Origin: Comamonas antarctica
GTDB taxonomy: Bacteria; Pseudomonadota; Gammaproteobacteria; Burkholderiales; Burkholderiaceae_C
DNA length: 64,000 nt
Direction: 5' to 3'
NCBI RefSeq assembly: GCF_013363755.1
Contig: NZ_CP054840.1
Span: 131,001-195,000 of the forward strand
Shown here: positions 56,874 to 64,000 of the stretch, piece after piece
Numbering within the stretch: the stretch's first letter is position 1
How the letters are laid out: each line of letters opens with the position of its first letter
Notes under the pieces: generated by a model
Database searches by the model: none
Told to the model about the DNA's origin: nothing
The model's input: only the letters and a program-made list of their open reading frames with translations
Position numbers and translations under genes: made by a program

Positions 56874-58322
56874 ATGAAAATCATCATCCTGGGAGCCGGG
56901 CGCGTAGGCTTCAGCGTGGCCGAAAGCCTGGTGTCCGAACGCAATGACATCACCGTCATCGACACCGATGCGCGCCGGCTGCGCGAACTCGAGACGCGCT
57001 TCGACCTGCGCGGCGTGGTTGGCAACGGCACCGAGCCGGCGGTGCTGGCCGAGGCCGGCGCGCGCGACACCGACCTGCTGATCGCCTGCGCCACGCTCGA
57101 TGAAACCAATCTGGTGTGCTGCAAGGTCGCCGACATGGAGTTCAGCGTACCCACGCGGATCGCGCGCGTGCGCTCCTCGGGCTTCGCGCCCGACTCGCCG
57201 CTGCTGGGCAAGGACGGCTTTGCCGTCGACCGCATCATCTGCCCCGAGGAGTCGCTTACGCGCTACATCGGCAAGCTGATCGAATACCCGGAGGCGCTGC
57301 AGGTGCGCGAGTTTGCCGGCGGCCGCGCCTGCCTGGCTTCGTCGCGCGCGCGCGCGGGTGCCCCCGCCGTGGGCCTGCGCATCGGCGAGCTGCGCGACAG
57401 CATGCCCGACCTCGCGATGCGCCTGGTGGCCATCTACCGGCGCTTTGCCGAGGAACCCGACCGCTTCGTGCGCTGCGATGGCATGACGCTGATCGAGCCC
57501 GGTGACGAAGTCTTCGTGCTGGCCGCGCGCGACCACCTGCCCGAGATCCTCAGCGCGCTGCACAGCCCGCGCGGCCAGAAGGCCAGGCCGGTGCGCCGCA
57601 TCATGATCATCGGTGGCGGGCGCGTGGGCCAGCGCCTGGCGGGCCAGCTGGGCCAGTTGCCGGGCCAGTTCAATATCAAGGTGCTCGAGGAAAGCGAGCA
57701 GCGCTGCACCGAGCTGGCGTCCATGCTGCCCACCGAGGTGCTGGTGCTGCAGGGCGATGCCACCGACGAGGACCTGCTGGGCGACGAAAGCGTCGAGGAC
57801 GTGGACCTTTTCCTCGCACTGACCGACGACGACGAGAACAACATCATGTCGTGCCTGCTGGCCAAGCGCATGGGCGCCAAGCGCGTGCTGTCGCTGATCA
57901 ACCGCCGCACCTATGCCGACCTGATGCATGGCACGCAGATCGACATCGCGCTGTCGCCAGCCCAGGCGATGCTCGGCGAACTGCTGGCCTATGCGCGCCG
58001 CGGCGACGTGCAGGCCGTGCACAGCCTGCGCCGGGGCGTGGCCGAAGCGCTCGAGATCGTGGCGCGCGGCGACCGCAAGAGCTCGCGCGTGGTCGGCCGG
58101 CGCGTCGAGGAACTGCGCCTGCCGCTCGACGTGCATATCGGCCTGATCGTGCGCGGCCTCGACGATGCCGAGTCGGACCCGGGCGCGCGCGAGCCCCAGG
58201 TCATCATTCCGCGCAGCCACACGGTGATCGAGAGCAATGACCATGTCGTGTTCTTCCTGCCGCACAAGCGCCTGGTGCGTGACGTGGAAAAGCTGTTCCG
58301 CGTGAGCGCGACCTTCTTCTGA
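56874..58322 (+). CDS. trkA: Trk potassium uptake regulatory protein TrkA
   Basis: The 482-residue peripheral membrane protein binds NAD and gates TrkH. It has two tandem RCK units: the first Rossmann loop is IIILGAGRVGFSVAESL and the second is IMIIGGGRVGQRLAGQL near residue 245, each followed by a TrkA-C domain. The first acidic residue (VIDTD) fits NAD binding. The ATG at 56874 is preferred to a GTG three codons upstream. Nine bases separate it from trkH, so they form an operon, perhaps starting at proA. Confidence 0.95.
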   Translation: MKIIILGAGRVGFSVAESLVSERNDITVIDTDARRLRELETRFDLRGVVGNGTEPAVLAEAGARDTDLLIACATLDETNLVCCKVADMEFSVPTRIARVRSSGFAPDSPLLGKDGFAVDRIICPEESLTRYIGKLIEYPEALQVREFAGGRACLASSRARAGAPAVGLRIGELRDSMPDLAMRLVAIYRRFAEEPDRFVRCDGMTLIEPGDEVFVLAARDHLPEILSALHSPRGQKARPVRRIMIIGGGRVGQRLAGQLGQLPGQFNIKVLEESEQRCTELASMLPTEVLVLQGDATDEDLLGDESVEDVDLFLALTDDDENNIMSCLLAKRMGAKRVLSLINRRTYADLMHGTQIDIALSPAQAMLGELLAYARRGDVQAVHSLRRGVAEALEIVARGDRKSSRVVGRRVEELRLPLDVHIGLIVRGLDDAESDPGAREPQVIIPRSHTVIESNDHVVFFLPHKRLVRDVEKLFRVSATFF

Positions 58323-58331
58323 CCCCGCACC

Positions 58332-59798
58332 ATGCGCGACCTGTTTCCCGTTTTGCGCGTGCTGGGCATGCTGCTGGTGATGTTTGCGCTCGCGATGCTG
58401 GTGCCGATGTCCGTGTCCTGGCTGCAGCACGAAGCCATCTGGCGCGTCTATCCGCTGTCGGTGGCGACCACGGCCACCGTCGGGGGGGTGCTGTGGCTGG
58501 GCATGAACCGCTTCCGGCGCGAGCTTCAGCCGCGCCATGGCGTGATCCTGGTGAGCCTGGTGTGGGTAGTGCTGCCGCTGTGCGCCAGCCTGCCGCTGAT
58601 GCTGGCGCTGCACCAGCTCGACATTCCGGTCTCGTTCACCCATGCCTATTTCGAAGCGGTCTCCGGCCTCACGACGTCGGGCGCGACGGTGCTGCACGGG
58701 CTCGACGAGCTGCCGCAGTCGATCAACGTCTGGCGCACTTTCCTGCAATGGCTGGGCGGCATGGGGATTCTGATCCTGGCCGTGGCCGTGCTGCCGCTGC
58801 TGGGCGTGGGCGGCAGCCAGCTGTTCCGCGCCGAGGCCGCGGGTCCGATCAAGGACACCAAGCTCACGCCGCGCATGACCGAGACCGCGAAGGGCCTGTG
58901 GGGCGTCTATGCAGTGTTTTCCATTGCCTGCGGCCTGGCCTTCTGGGCCGGCGGCATGCCGCCCATGGAAGCGCTGATGCACATGTTCACCACCGTGAGC
59001 CTGGGCGGGCTGTCGTCGCACGATGCGAGCTTTGCGTATTTCGATTCACCGCTGCTCGAAGCCATCGCGCTGGTCTTCATGCTGCTGGCGAGCTGCAATT
59101 TCGCGCTGTATTTCGTCGCCATGCGCAAGGGCCAGCTGCAGGGCTTCTGGCGCGACCCGGAAATGCGCGCCACCATCGGCGTGCTGCTGGGCGGCGGCCT
59201 GTTCGGCGCGCTGCTGCTCTGGCTCAAGGACGTCTATGAGCCGCTCGACGCGCTGCGCTACGGCGTGTTCAATGTGATCTCGGTGGCGACCACCACCGGA
59301 TTCGCCACCGTCGACTACCTGGCCTGGCCGGTATTCCTGCCGGTCATGATGCTGCTTTTGTCGGGCGTGGCGACCAGCGCCGGCTCGACCGGCGGCGGCA
59401 TCAAGATGGTGCGCATGCTGATCCTGCTCAAGCAGGCGCGGCGCGAATTGACGCACCTGGTGCACCCGCGCGCGGTGCAGCCGGTACGCCTGGGATCGGC
59501 AGTAGTGGACAATCGCATGATTTTCTCCGTGCTGGCCTTCATGCTGGTGTACGGCGCCACGGTGATCACGCTGAGCATGCTGCTGCTGCTGACCGACCTC
59601 GATCCCGTGACCGCGTTCACCGCCATCCTGGCCAGCGTGCACTGCATGGGCCCGGGCCTGGGCAGCGTGGGGCCCGCCGCGAACTATGCGGGGCTCACGG
59701 ATTTCCAGATGTGGGTCTGCACGCTGGCGATGCTGCTGGGACGGCTGGAGATCCTGAGCTTCATGGCGCTGCTGACACCGTCGTTTTGGCGACGCTGA
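58332..59798 (+). CDS. trkH: Trk potassium transporter membrane subunit TrkH
   Basis: The 488-residue inner-membrane protein has about ten to twelve helices and four selectivity-filter repeats: AVSGLTTSGATV, TVSLGGLSSHD, SVATTTGFATVDY and VHCMGPGLGSVGP. The first three show the usual T-x-G or S-x-G pattern with a filter Gly, and the last the GPG form. SAGSTGGGIKMVRMLIL is the conserved intramembrane loop that gates the pore. With TrkA it takes up potassium. It is directly downstream of trkA and is followed by gshA after about 95 bases. Confidence 0.95.
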   Translation: MRDLFPVLRVLGMLLVMFALAMLVPMSVSWLQHEAIWRVYPLSVATTATVGGVLWLGMNRFRRELQPRHGVILVSLVWVVLPLCASLPLMLALHQLDIPVSFTHAYFEAVSGLTTSGATVLHGLDELPQSINVWRTFLQWLGGMGILILAVAVLPLLGVGGSQLFRAEAAGPIKDTKLTPRMTETAKGLWGVYAVFSIACGLAFWAGGMPPMEALMHMFTTVSLGGLSSHDASFAYFDSPLLEAIALVFMLLASCNFALYFVAMRKGQLQGFWRDPEMRATIGVLLGGGLFGALLLWLKDVYEPLDALRYGVFNVISVATTTGFATVDYLAWPVFLPVMMLLLSGVATSAGSTGGGIKMVRMLILLKQARRELTHLVHPRAVQPVRLGSAVVDNRMIFSVLAFMLVYGATVITLSMLLLLTDLDPVTAFTAILASVHCMGPGLGSVGPAANYAGLTDFQMWVCTLAMLLGRLEILSFMALLTPSFWRR

Positions 59799-59893
59799 CA
59801 CGGCGCGGCGGGCCAACCGTCGGCGATGGATAAATCCCGACGGCGTTGCCACATCCCTACAATCCAATACACCACCGTCTCCTGAGGGCACCA

Positions 59894-61189
59894 ATGGTTC
59901 CGCATCTCATCACGGCTTTGACCGGCCCGATCAACGAGCTAGAACAGCGAATTCTGGAATCCATGCCGGCCATCGAGCGCTGGTTCCGCCTCGAATGGAT
60001 GGAGCACACGCCTCCGTTCTACTCGTCCGTCGACATCCGCAACGCCGGCTTCAAGCTGGCCCCGGTCGACACCAATCTCTTTCCGGGTGGCTGGAACAAT
60101 CTGACCGAGGAAATGCTGCCGCTGGCAGTGCAGGCAGCCATGGCGGCCATCGAGAAGATCTGCCCCGAAGCGCGCAACCTGCTGATCATTCCCGAAAACC
60201 ACACTCGCAATACGTTCTATTTGAACAACGTCGTGCAGCTCCAGCGCATCTTCAAGATGGCCGGGCTCAACGTGCGCGTGGGCTCGATCAGCCGCGAGAT
60301 CAAGAAGACCACCGTCATCAACCTGCCCAACGGCGAGTCGGTGACGCTCGAGCCGGTGATCCGCAGCAAGCGCCGCCTGGGCCTCAAGGATTTCGATCCC
60401 TGCACCATCCTGCTCAACAACGACCTGTCCGCGGGCGCGCCCGGCATCCTCGAAGACCTCTACGAGCAATACCTGCTGCCGCCGCTGCACGCCGGCTGGA
60501 TGGTGCGCCGCAAGAGCCGCCACTTCCAGAGCTACGAGGAAGTCTCCAAGCGCTTCGGCAAGCTGCTGGGCATCGACCACTGGCTGATCAACCCGATGTT
60601 CACGCACTGCGAGGGGCTGGACTTCAATGACGGCACCGGCATGGATGCCCTCAGCGCCCAGGTCGACATGCTGCTGACCAAGGTGCGCCGCAAGTACAAG
60701 GAATACGGCATCAAGGAAAAGCCGTTTGTCGTGGTCAAGGCCGACCATGGCACCTACGGCATGGGCGTGATGACGGTGCGCGACGCCAAGGACCTCGAGG
60801 TGCTCACGCGCAAGTCGCGCAACAAGATGGGCGTCATCAAGGACGGCCAGGCGGTGCACGACGTGATCATCCAGGAAGGCGTGCTGACCCAGGAGCGCAT
60901 GAACAACGCGGTCGCCGAACCCGTGGTCTACATGATGGACCGCTATGTGGTCGGCGGTTTCTACCGCATGCATCCGGAGCGCGGCGTCGATGAGAACCTC
61001 AACGCCCCGGGCTCGAGCTTCGTGCCGCTGGCTTTCGAGCACAGCACCCAGCTGCCGCAACTGGGCGCGCGCCCGGGCGCGAGCGCGCCGAACCGCTTCT
61101 ACATGTATGGCGTGATCGGCCGGCTGGCCATGCTGGCTGCGAGCTATGAGCTCGAAGCCACCAACCCCGACGCCGAGATCTACGATTGA
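59894..61189 (+). CDS. gshA: Glutamate-cysteine ligase (T. ferrooxidans-type family)
   Basis: The 431-residue enzyme joins glutamate and cysteine in the first step of glutathione synthesis. It belongs to the proteobacterial group distinct from the E. coli form. Visible blocks are WFRLEWMEHTPPFYSSVDIRNAGFKLAPVDTNLFPGGWNN, IPENHTRNTFYL, ILLNNDLSAG and VVVKADHGTYGMGVMTVRDAKDL, the last an ATP-grasp-like segment. The ATG at 59894 is chosen; TACAAT near 59858 may be its -10 box. It lies between trkH and kup, two potassium-uptake genes. The gshB gene is not in the window. Confidence 0.93.
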   Translation: MVPHLITALTGPINELEQRILESMPAIERWFRLEWMEHTPPFYSSVDIRNAGFKLAPVDTNLFPGGWNNLTEEMLPLAVQAAMAAIEKICPEARNLLIIPENHTRNTFYLNNVVQLQRIFKMAGLNVRVGSISREIKKTTVINLPNGESVTLEPVIRSKRRLGLKDFDPCTILLNNDLSAGAPGILEDLYEQYLLPPLHAGWMVRRKSRHFQSYEEVSKRFGKLLGIDHWLINPMFTHCEGLDFNDGTGMDALSAQVDMLLTKVRRKYKEYGIKEKPFVVVKADHGTYGMGVMTVRDAKDLEVLTRKSRNKMGVIKDGQAVHDVIIQEGVLTQERMNNAVAEPVVYMMDRYVVGGFYRMHPERGVDENLNAPGSSFVPLAFEHSTQLPQLGARPGASAPNRFYMYGVIGRLAMLAASYELEATNPDAEIYD

Positions 61190-61272
61190 TCCAGTTGCCG
61201 CCTGAGGGCGGCGCAATGGCCCGACCATCATGACAGGGAGACCCGGAGCCGCCACGGCGCCGGGTGCGTTCA

Positions 61273-63141
61273 GTGAACCAACCAAAATCCTCGCTGGCAG
61301 CCCTGACCCTGGGCGCAATCGGAGTGGTGTACGGCGACATCGGCACCAGCGTGCTGTATGCCGTCAAGGAAGTCTTTGGCTCCGGCCATGTGCCTTTCAC
61401 CCACGCCAACGTCTATGGCGTGCTGTCCATCCTGTTCTGGACGCTCACGCTGATCGTCTCGCTCAAGTACGTGACGCTGGTGCTGCGCGCCGACAACAAC
61501 GGCGAGGGCGGGCTGGTGGCCATGCTGGCGCTGGCCTCGCAGGCCGTCAAAGACCAGCCGCGGCTGCGAGCGGTGCTGCTGCCGATCGGCATTTTCGGCA
61601 CCTCGCTGTTCTATGGCGACGGCGTGATCACGCCGGCGATCTCGGTGCTGTCGGCGGTCGAAGGGCTGGAGGTGGTGTCGCCGCACTTTCGCCAGTTCGT
61701 GCTGCCGCTGGCGCTATTGGTGCTGCTGGCGCTGTTTGCGCTGCAAAAGCACGGCACCTCGGGCATAGGCAAGTTCTTCGGCCCGATCACGCTGCTGTGG
61801 TTCAGCTGCCTGGCGCTGCTGGGCATACGCCAGATCCTGGGCCACCCGGAAATCCTCGCCGCGCTGAGCCCGCACCATGCGCTGGGCTTCATCTGGCGTC
61901 AGCCGGGCGTGGCCTTCATCATTCTCGGCGCGGTGGTGCTGTGCGTCACGGGCGCCGAGGCGCTGTATGCCGACCTCGGGCATTTCGGCAAGAAGCCGAT
62001 CCGCCTGGCTTGGTTTGCCGTCGCCATGCCGGCGCTCACGCTCAACTATTTCGGCCAGGGCGCGCTGCTGCTGGCCCAGCCCGACGCGGTGCAGAATCCG
62101 TTCTTTCGCATGGCGCCGGCCTGGGCGCTGCTGCCGCTGGTGCTGCTGGCCACCATGGCCGCGGTCATTGCCTCGCAGGCGCTGATCACCGGCGCGTTCA
62201 GCGTCACGCGCCAGGTCATCCAGCTGGGCTACCTGCCGCGGCTGGAAATCCGCCATACCAGCGCCAAGGCGGCCGGGCAGATCTACATTCCACTGGTCAA
62301 CTGGAGCCTGTTCACGGCCATTGCGCTGGCCGTGCTGCTGTTTCGCACCAGCGGCAACCTGGCGGCCGCGTATGGCATCGCGGTCACGCTGGACATGCTG
62401 ATCACCACCGTGCTGACCTTCTTCGTGATCCGCTACCGCTGGCATTACCCCTGGCTGCTGTGCTGGGCCGCGACCGGCTGCTTCTTCCTGATCGACCTGG
62501 CCTTCTTCAGCTCCAACCTGCTCAAGCTGTTCCAGGGCGGCTGGTTTCCGCTGGCCATAGGCAGCGGCGTGTTCCTGCTGATGATGACCTGGCGCCGCGG
62601 CCGCCAGCTGCTGCATGACCGCCTGCAGAGCGAGTCGATCGAGCTGGCGGGGTTCATGGGCGCGCTGGCCGAGCATCCGCCGCAGCGCGTCGCGGGCACG
62701 GCCATCTTCCTGTCGGGCGAGCCGGGCACGGTGCCGTCGGCATTGCTGCACAACCTCAAGCACAACAAGGTGCTGCATGCGCAGAACCTGTTCGTCACGG
62801 TGCGCAACCATGAAGTGCCCTGGGTGGGGATGGACAAGCGCGTGCAGGCCGAAGCCCTGGGCGGCCACTGCTGGCAGGTCACCGTGCATTACGGCTTCAA
62901 GAACGAGCCGGACCTGCCCAAGGCGCTGGCCCAGCTGTCGGGCCTGGGCTATCCGCTCGATCCGATGGGCACCAGCTACTTCGTCTCGCGCGACGCGGTC
63001 ATCCCGGGCATGCGCCAGGGCATGTCGCCGTGGCGCGAGAAGCTGTTTGCGCAGATGCACCGCAATGCGAGCCGGGTCTCGGACTTCCTGCGCCTGCCCA
63101 GCAATTCCGTGGTCGAGCTGGGCTCCAAGATCGAGCTTTGA
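61273..63141 (+). CDS. kup: Low-affinity potassium transporter Kup
   Basis: The product has about 622 residues from a GTG at 61273 ([26 protein letters not shown]), close in length to E. coli Kup; a GTG at 61264 in the same frame is also possible. Twelve membrane helices are predicted. Family motifs include [53 protein letters not shown] and [15 protein letters not shown]. The soluble C-terminal domain (from about 440) ends with [11 protein letters not shown], the usual end of Kup. It imports potassium, probably with protons. It follows gshA by some 80 bases and is two bases from the benE start. Confidence 0.94.
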   Translation: MNQPKSSLAALTLGAIGVVYGDIGTSVLYAVKEVFGSGHVPFTHANVYGVLSILFWTLTLIVSLKYVTLVLRADNNGEGGLVAMLALASQAVKDQPRLRAVLLPIGIFGTSLFYGDGVITPAISVLSAVEGLEVVSPHFRQFVLPLALLVLLALFALQKHGTSGIGKFFGPITLLWFSCLALLGIRQILGHPEILAALSPHHALGFIWRQPGVAFIILGAVVLCVTGAEALYADLGHFGKKPIRLAWFAVAMPALTLNYFGQGALLLAQPDAVQNPFFRMAPAWALLPLVLLATMAAVIASQALITGAFSVTRQVIQLGYLPRLEIRHTSAKAAGQIYIPLVNWSLFTAIALAVLLFRTSGNLAAAYGIAVTLDMLITTVLTFFVIRYRWHYPWLLCWAATGCFFLIDLAFFSSNLLKLFQGGWFPLAIGSGVFLLMMTWRRGRQLLHDRLQSESIELAGFMGALAEHPPQRVAGTAIFLSGEPGTVPSALLHNLKHNKVLHAQNLFVTVRNHEVPWVGMDKRVQAEALGGHCWQVTVHYGFKNEPDLPKALAQLSGLGYPLDPMGTSYFVSRDAVIPGMRQGMSPWREKLFAQMHRNASRVSDFLRLPSNSVVELGSKIEL

Positions 63142-63143
63142 AC

Positions 63144-64000
63144 ATGCAGTTCCTGCGCGATTGCAGCCTGTCGACGCTGGCCGCGGGCTTTGTCGCGATG
63201 CTGGTCGCGTTCACCAGCTCCACCGCGGTGGTGTTCCAGGCGGCGCAGGCGTTTGGCGCGACACCGGCCCAGATCACTTCCTGGGTCTGGGCGCTGGGGC
63301 TGGGCATGGGCCTGTGCACGCTGCTGCCCTCGCTGTGGCTGCGCAAGCCGGTGATGATTGCCTGGTCCACGCCGGGCGCGGCGGTGCTGGCCACCGCGGG
63401 CCTGGCGGGCGAAGGCTTCAGCATGGCCCAGGCGGTCGGCGCCTTCATGCTGGCCGCGCTGCTGACGATTGCGGTCGGCGCCAGCGGTGCGCTCGAGCGC
63501 GTGATGCAGCGCATTCCCGTGGCCATCACCTCGGCGCTGCTGGTCGGCGTGCTGGCGCGCTTTGGCATGCAGGCCTTTGCCGCGGCCCAGACCGCGCTGC
63601 CGCTGGTGCTGTGCATGCTGCTGGCCTATCTGCTTGCGCGCCGCCTGGCACCGCGCTACAGCGTGGTGTGGACGCTGGCCGCTGGCATGCTGCAGGCAGC
63701 CACCGGGGGCGGCATGGCCTGGTCGGCAATCCACTGGGAGCTTGCACGGCCCGTGTTCACCGCACCCGAATGGTCTTGGCCGGCGGCGGTGAGCCTGGCG
63801 CTGCCGCTGTTTGTCGTCACCATGGCATCGCAGAACCTGCCCGGAATCGCCGTGGTCCGGGCCTCGGGCTACGAGTTGCCGATCTCGCGGCTGATCACCA
63901 TGAGCGGGGTCGCGACGCTGCTGCTCGCGCCTTTCGGCGCCTTTGCCCTCAACCTCAGTGCCATCACGGCGGCCATCTGCATGGGCCCCGAAGCGCACGC
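63144..64000 (+). CDS. benE: BenE family benzoate/proton symporter, N-terminal part (cut by window edge)
   Basis: The first 285 residues are present and the gene continues beyond the window. About eight hydrophobic helices are seen. Segments such as GFVAMLVAFTSSTAVVFQAAQAFG, MIAWSTPGAAVLATAG, VVTMASQNLPGIAVVRASGY and SAITAAICMGPEAHA match the BenE family, named for benzoate uptake. No benzoate-degradation gene is nearby, and the substrate is not certain. The ATG at 63144 begins two bases after the kup stop, so translation may be coupled. Confidence 0.88.
   Translation, partial: MQFLRDCSLSTLAAGFVAMLVAFTSSTAVVFQAAQAFGATPAQITSWVWALGLGMGLCTLLPSLWLRKPVMIAWSTPGAAVLATAGLAGEGFSMAQAVGAFMLAALLTIAVGASGALERVMQRIPVAITSALLVGVLARFGMQAFAAAQTALPLVLCMLLAYLLARRLAPRYSVVWTLAAGMLQAATGGGMAWSAIHWELARPVFTAPEWSWPAAVSLALPLFVVTMASQNLPGIAVVRASGYELPISRLITMSGVATLLLAPFGAFALNLSAITAAICMGPEAH

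Noticed and set aside
56799-59021. 740-residue minus-strand frame opposite trkA and trkH
   Set aside because: His/Gln/Arg-rich shadow without domains; the plus-strand genes are certain.
61197-61214. GCCGCC-TGA-GGGCGGC hairpin after gshA as terminator
   Set aside because: Short stem with no T-run; probably chance in GC-rich DNA.

Overview
The window looks like core chromosome of a high-GC betaproteobacterium of the order Burkholderiales, most probably family Comamonadaceae (genus not resolved). This rests on strong GC-rich codon use, two Bug-type (TctC) periplasmic binding proteins, a Burkholderiales-type porin, a T. ferrooxidans-type glutamate-cysteine ligase, the fur/bamE divergent pair, the hpf-ptsN-hprK run and the leuS-lptE-holA order. 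No rRNA or tRNA gene, insertion sequence, prophage, CRISPR array or recognisable defence island was seen. Almost all the DNA is explained by ordinary housekeeping genes.

Layout. 1-5.4 kb: start of putP, a class A penicillin-binding protein, a ferritin-like protein, a methyltransferase overlapping a TapT-type tRNA modification gene, and a small zinc-ribbon protein. 5.9-13.4 kb: membrane acyltransferase, DUF924 protein, porin divergent from a Bug protein, DUF1439 lipoprotein, glutathione transferase, pirin, SlyD-type isomerase. 13.5-18 kb: glutamine amidotransferase-like hydrolase, an HPF/RaiA-like protein, a second pirin, a small unknown protein, an FMN split-barrel protein and a second Bug protein. 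18-31 kb: central carbon metabolism (tkt-gap on minus, pyk and fba on plus) with murU, pepP, a CPBP-like membrane protein, a lipoprotein, fadD and an MTA/SAH nucleosidase. 31-43.6 kb: corA, the tsaB-rimI-UDG-like operon, dacB, two secreted lipoproteins (an alpha/beta hydrolase and a degenerate SGNH protein), tsaC, purK-purE, a thioredoxin-TPR protein and purC. 43.9-54.8 kb: hpf, ptsN, hprK, fur/bamE, dapB, exbB-exbD, an MscS-type channel, leuS-lptE-holA. 54.8-64 kb: a REP cluster, a small unknown gene, proA-trkA-trkH, gshA, kup and the start of benE.

Functional themes are cell-wall growth and recycling (PBP, dacB, murU, dapB), lower glycolysis and pentose phosphate flow, purine synthesis, tRNA modification (tapT, tsaB, tsaC), envelope assembly (bamE, lptE, exbBD), and potassium/glutathione homeostasis (trkA, trkH, kup beside gshA).

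The less ordinary signals are mainly non-coding or subtle: an inverted repeat with core ATGC-N7-GCAT found twice between the divergent porin and Bug genes and again upstream of the second Bug gene; a GC-rich intergenic repeat family that abuts stop codons in the same orientation; a REP cluster after holA; an SGNH-family lipoprotein that has lost all three recognisable catalytic positions; and unexplained hairpins upstream of hpf and corA. No wholly new multi-gene system was found.
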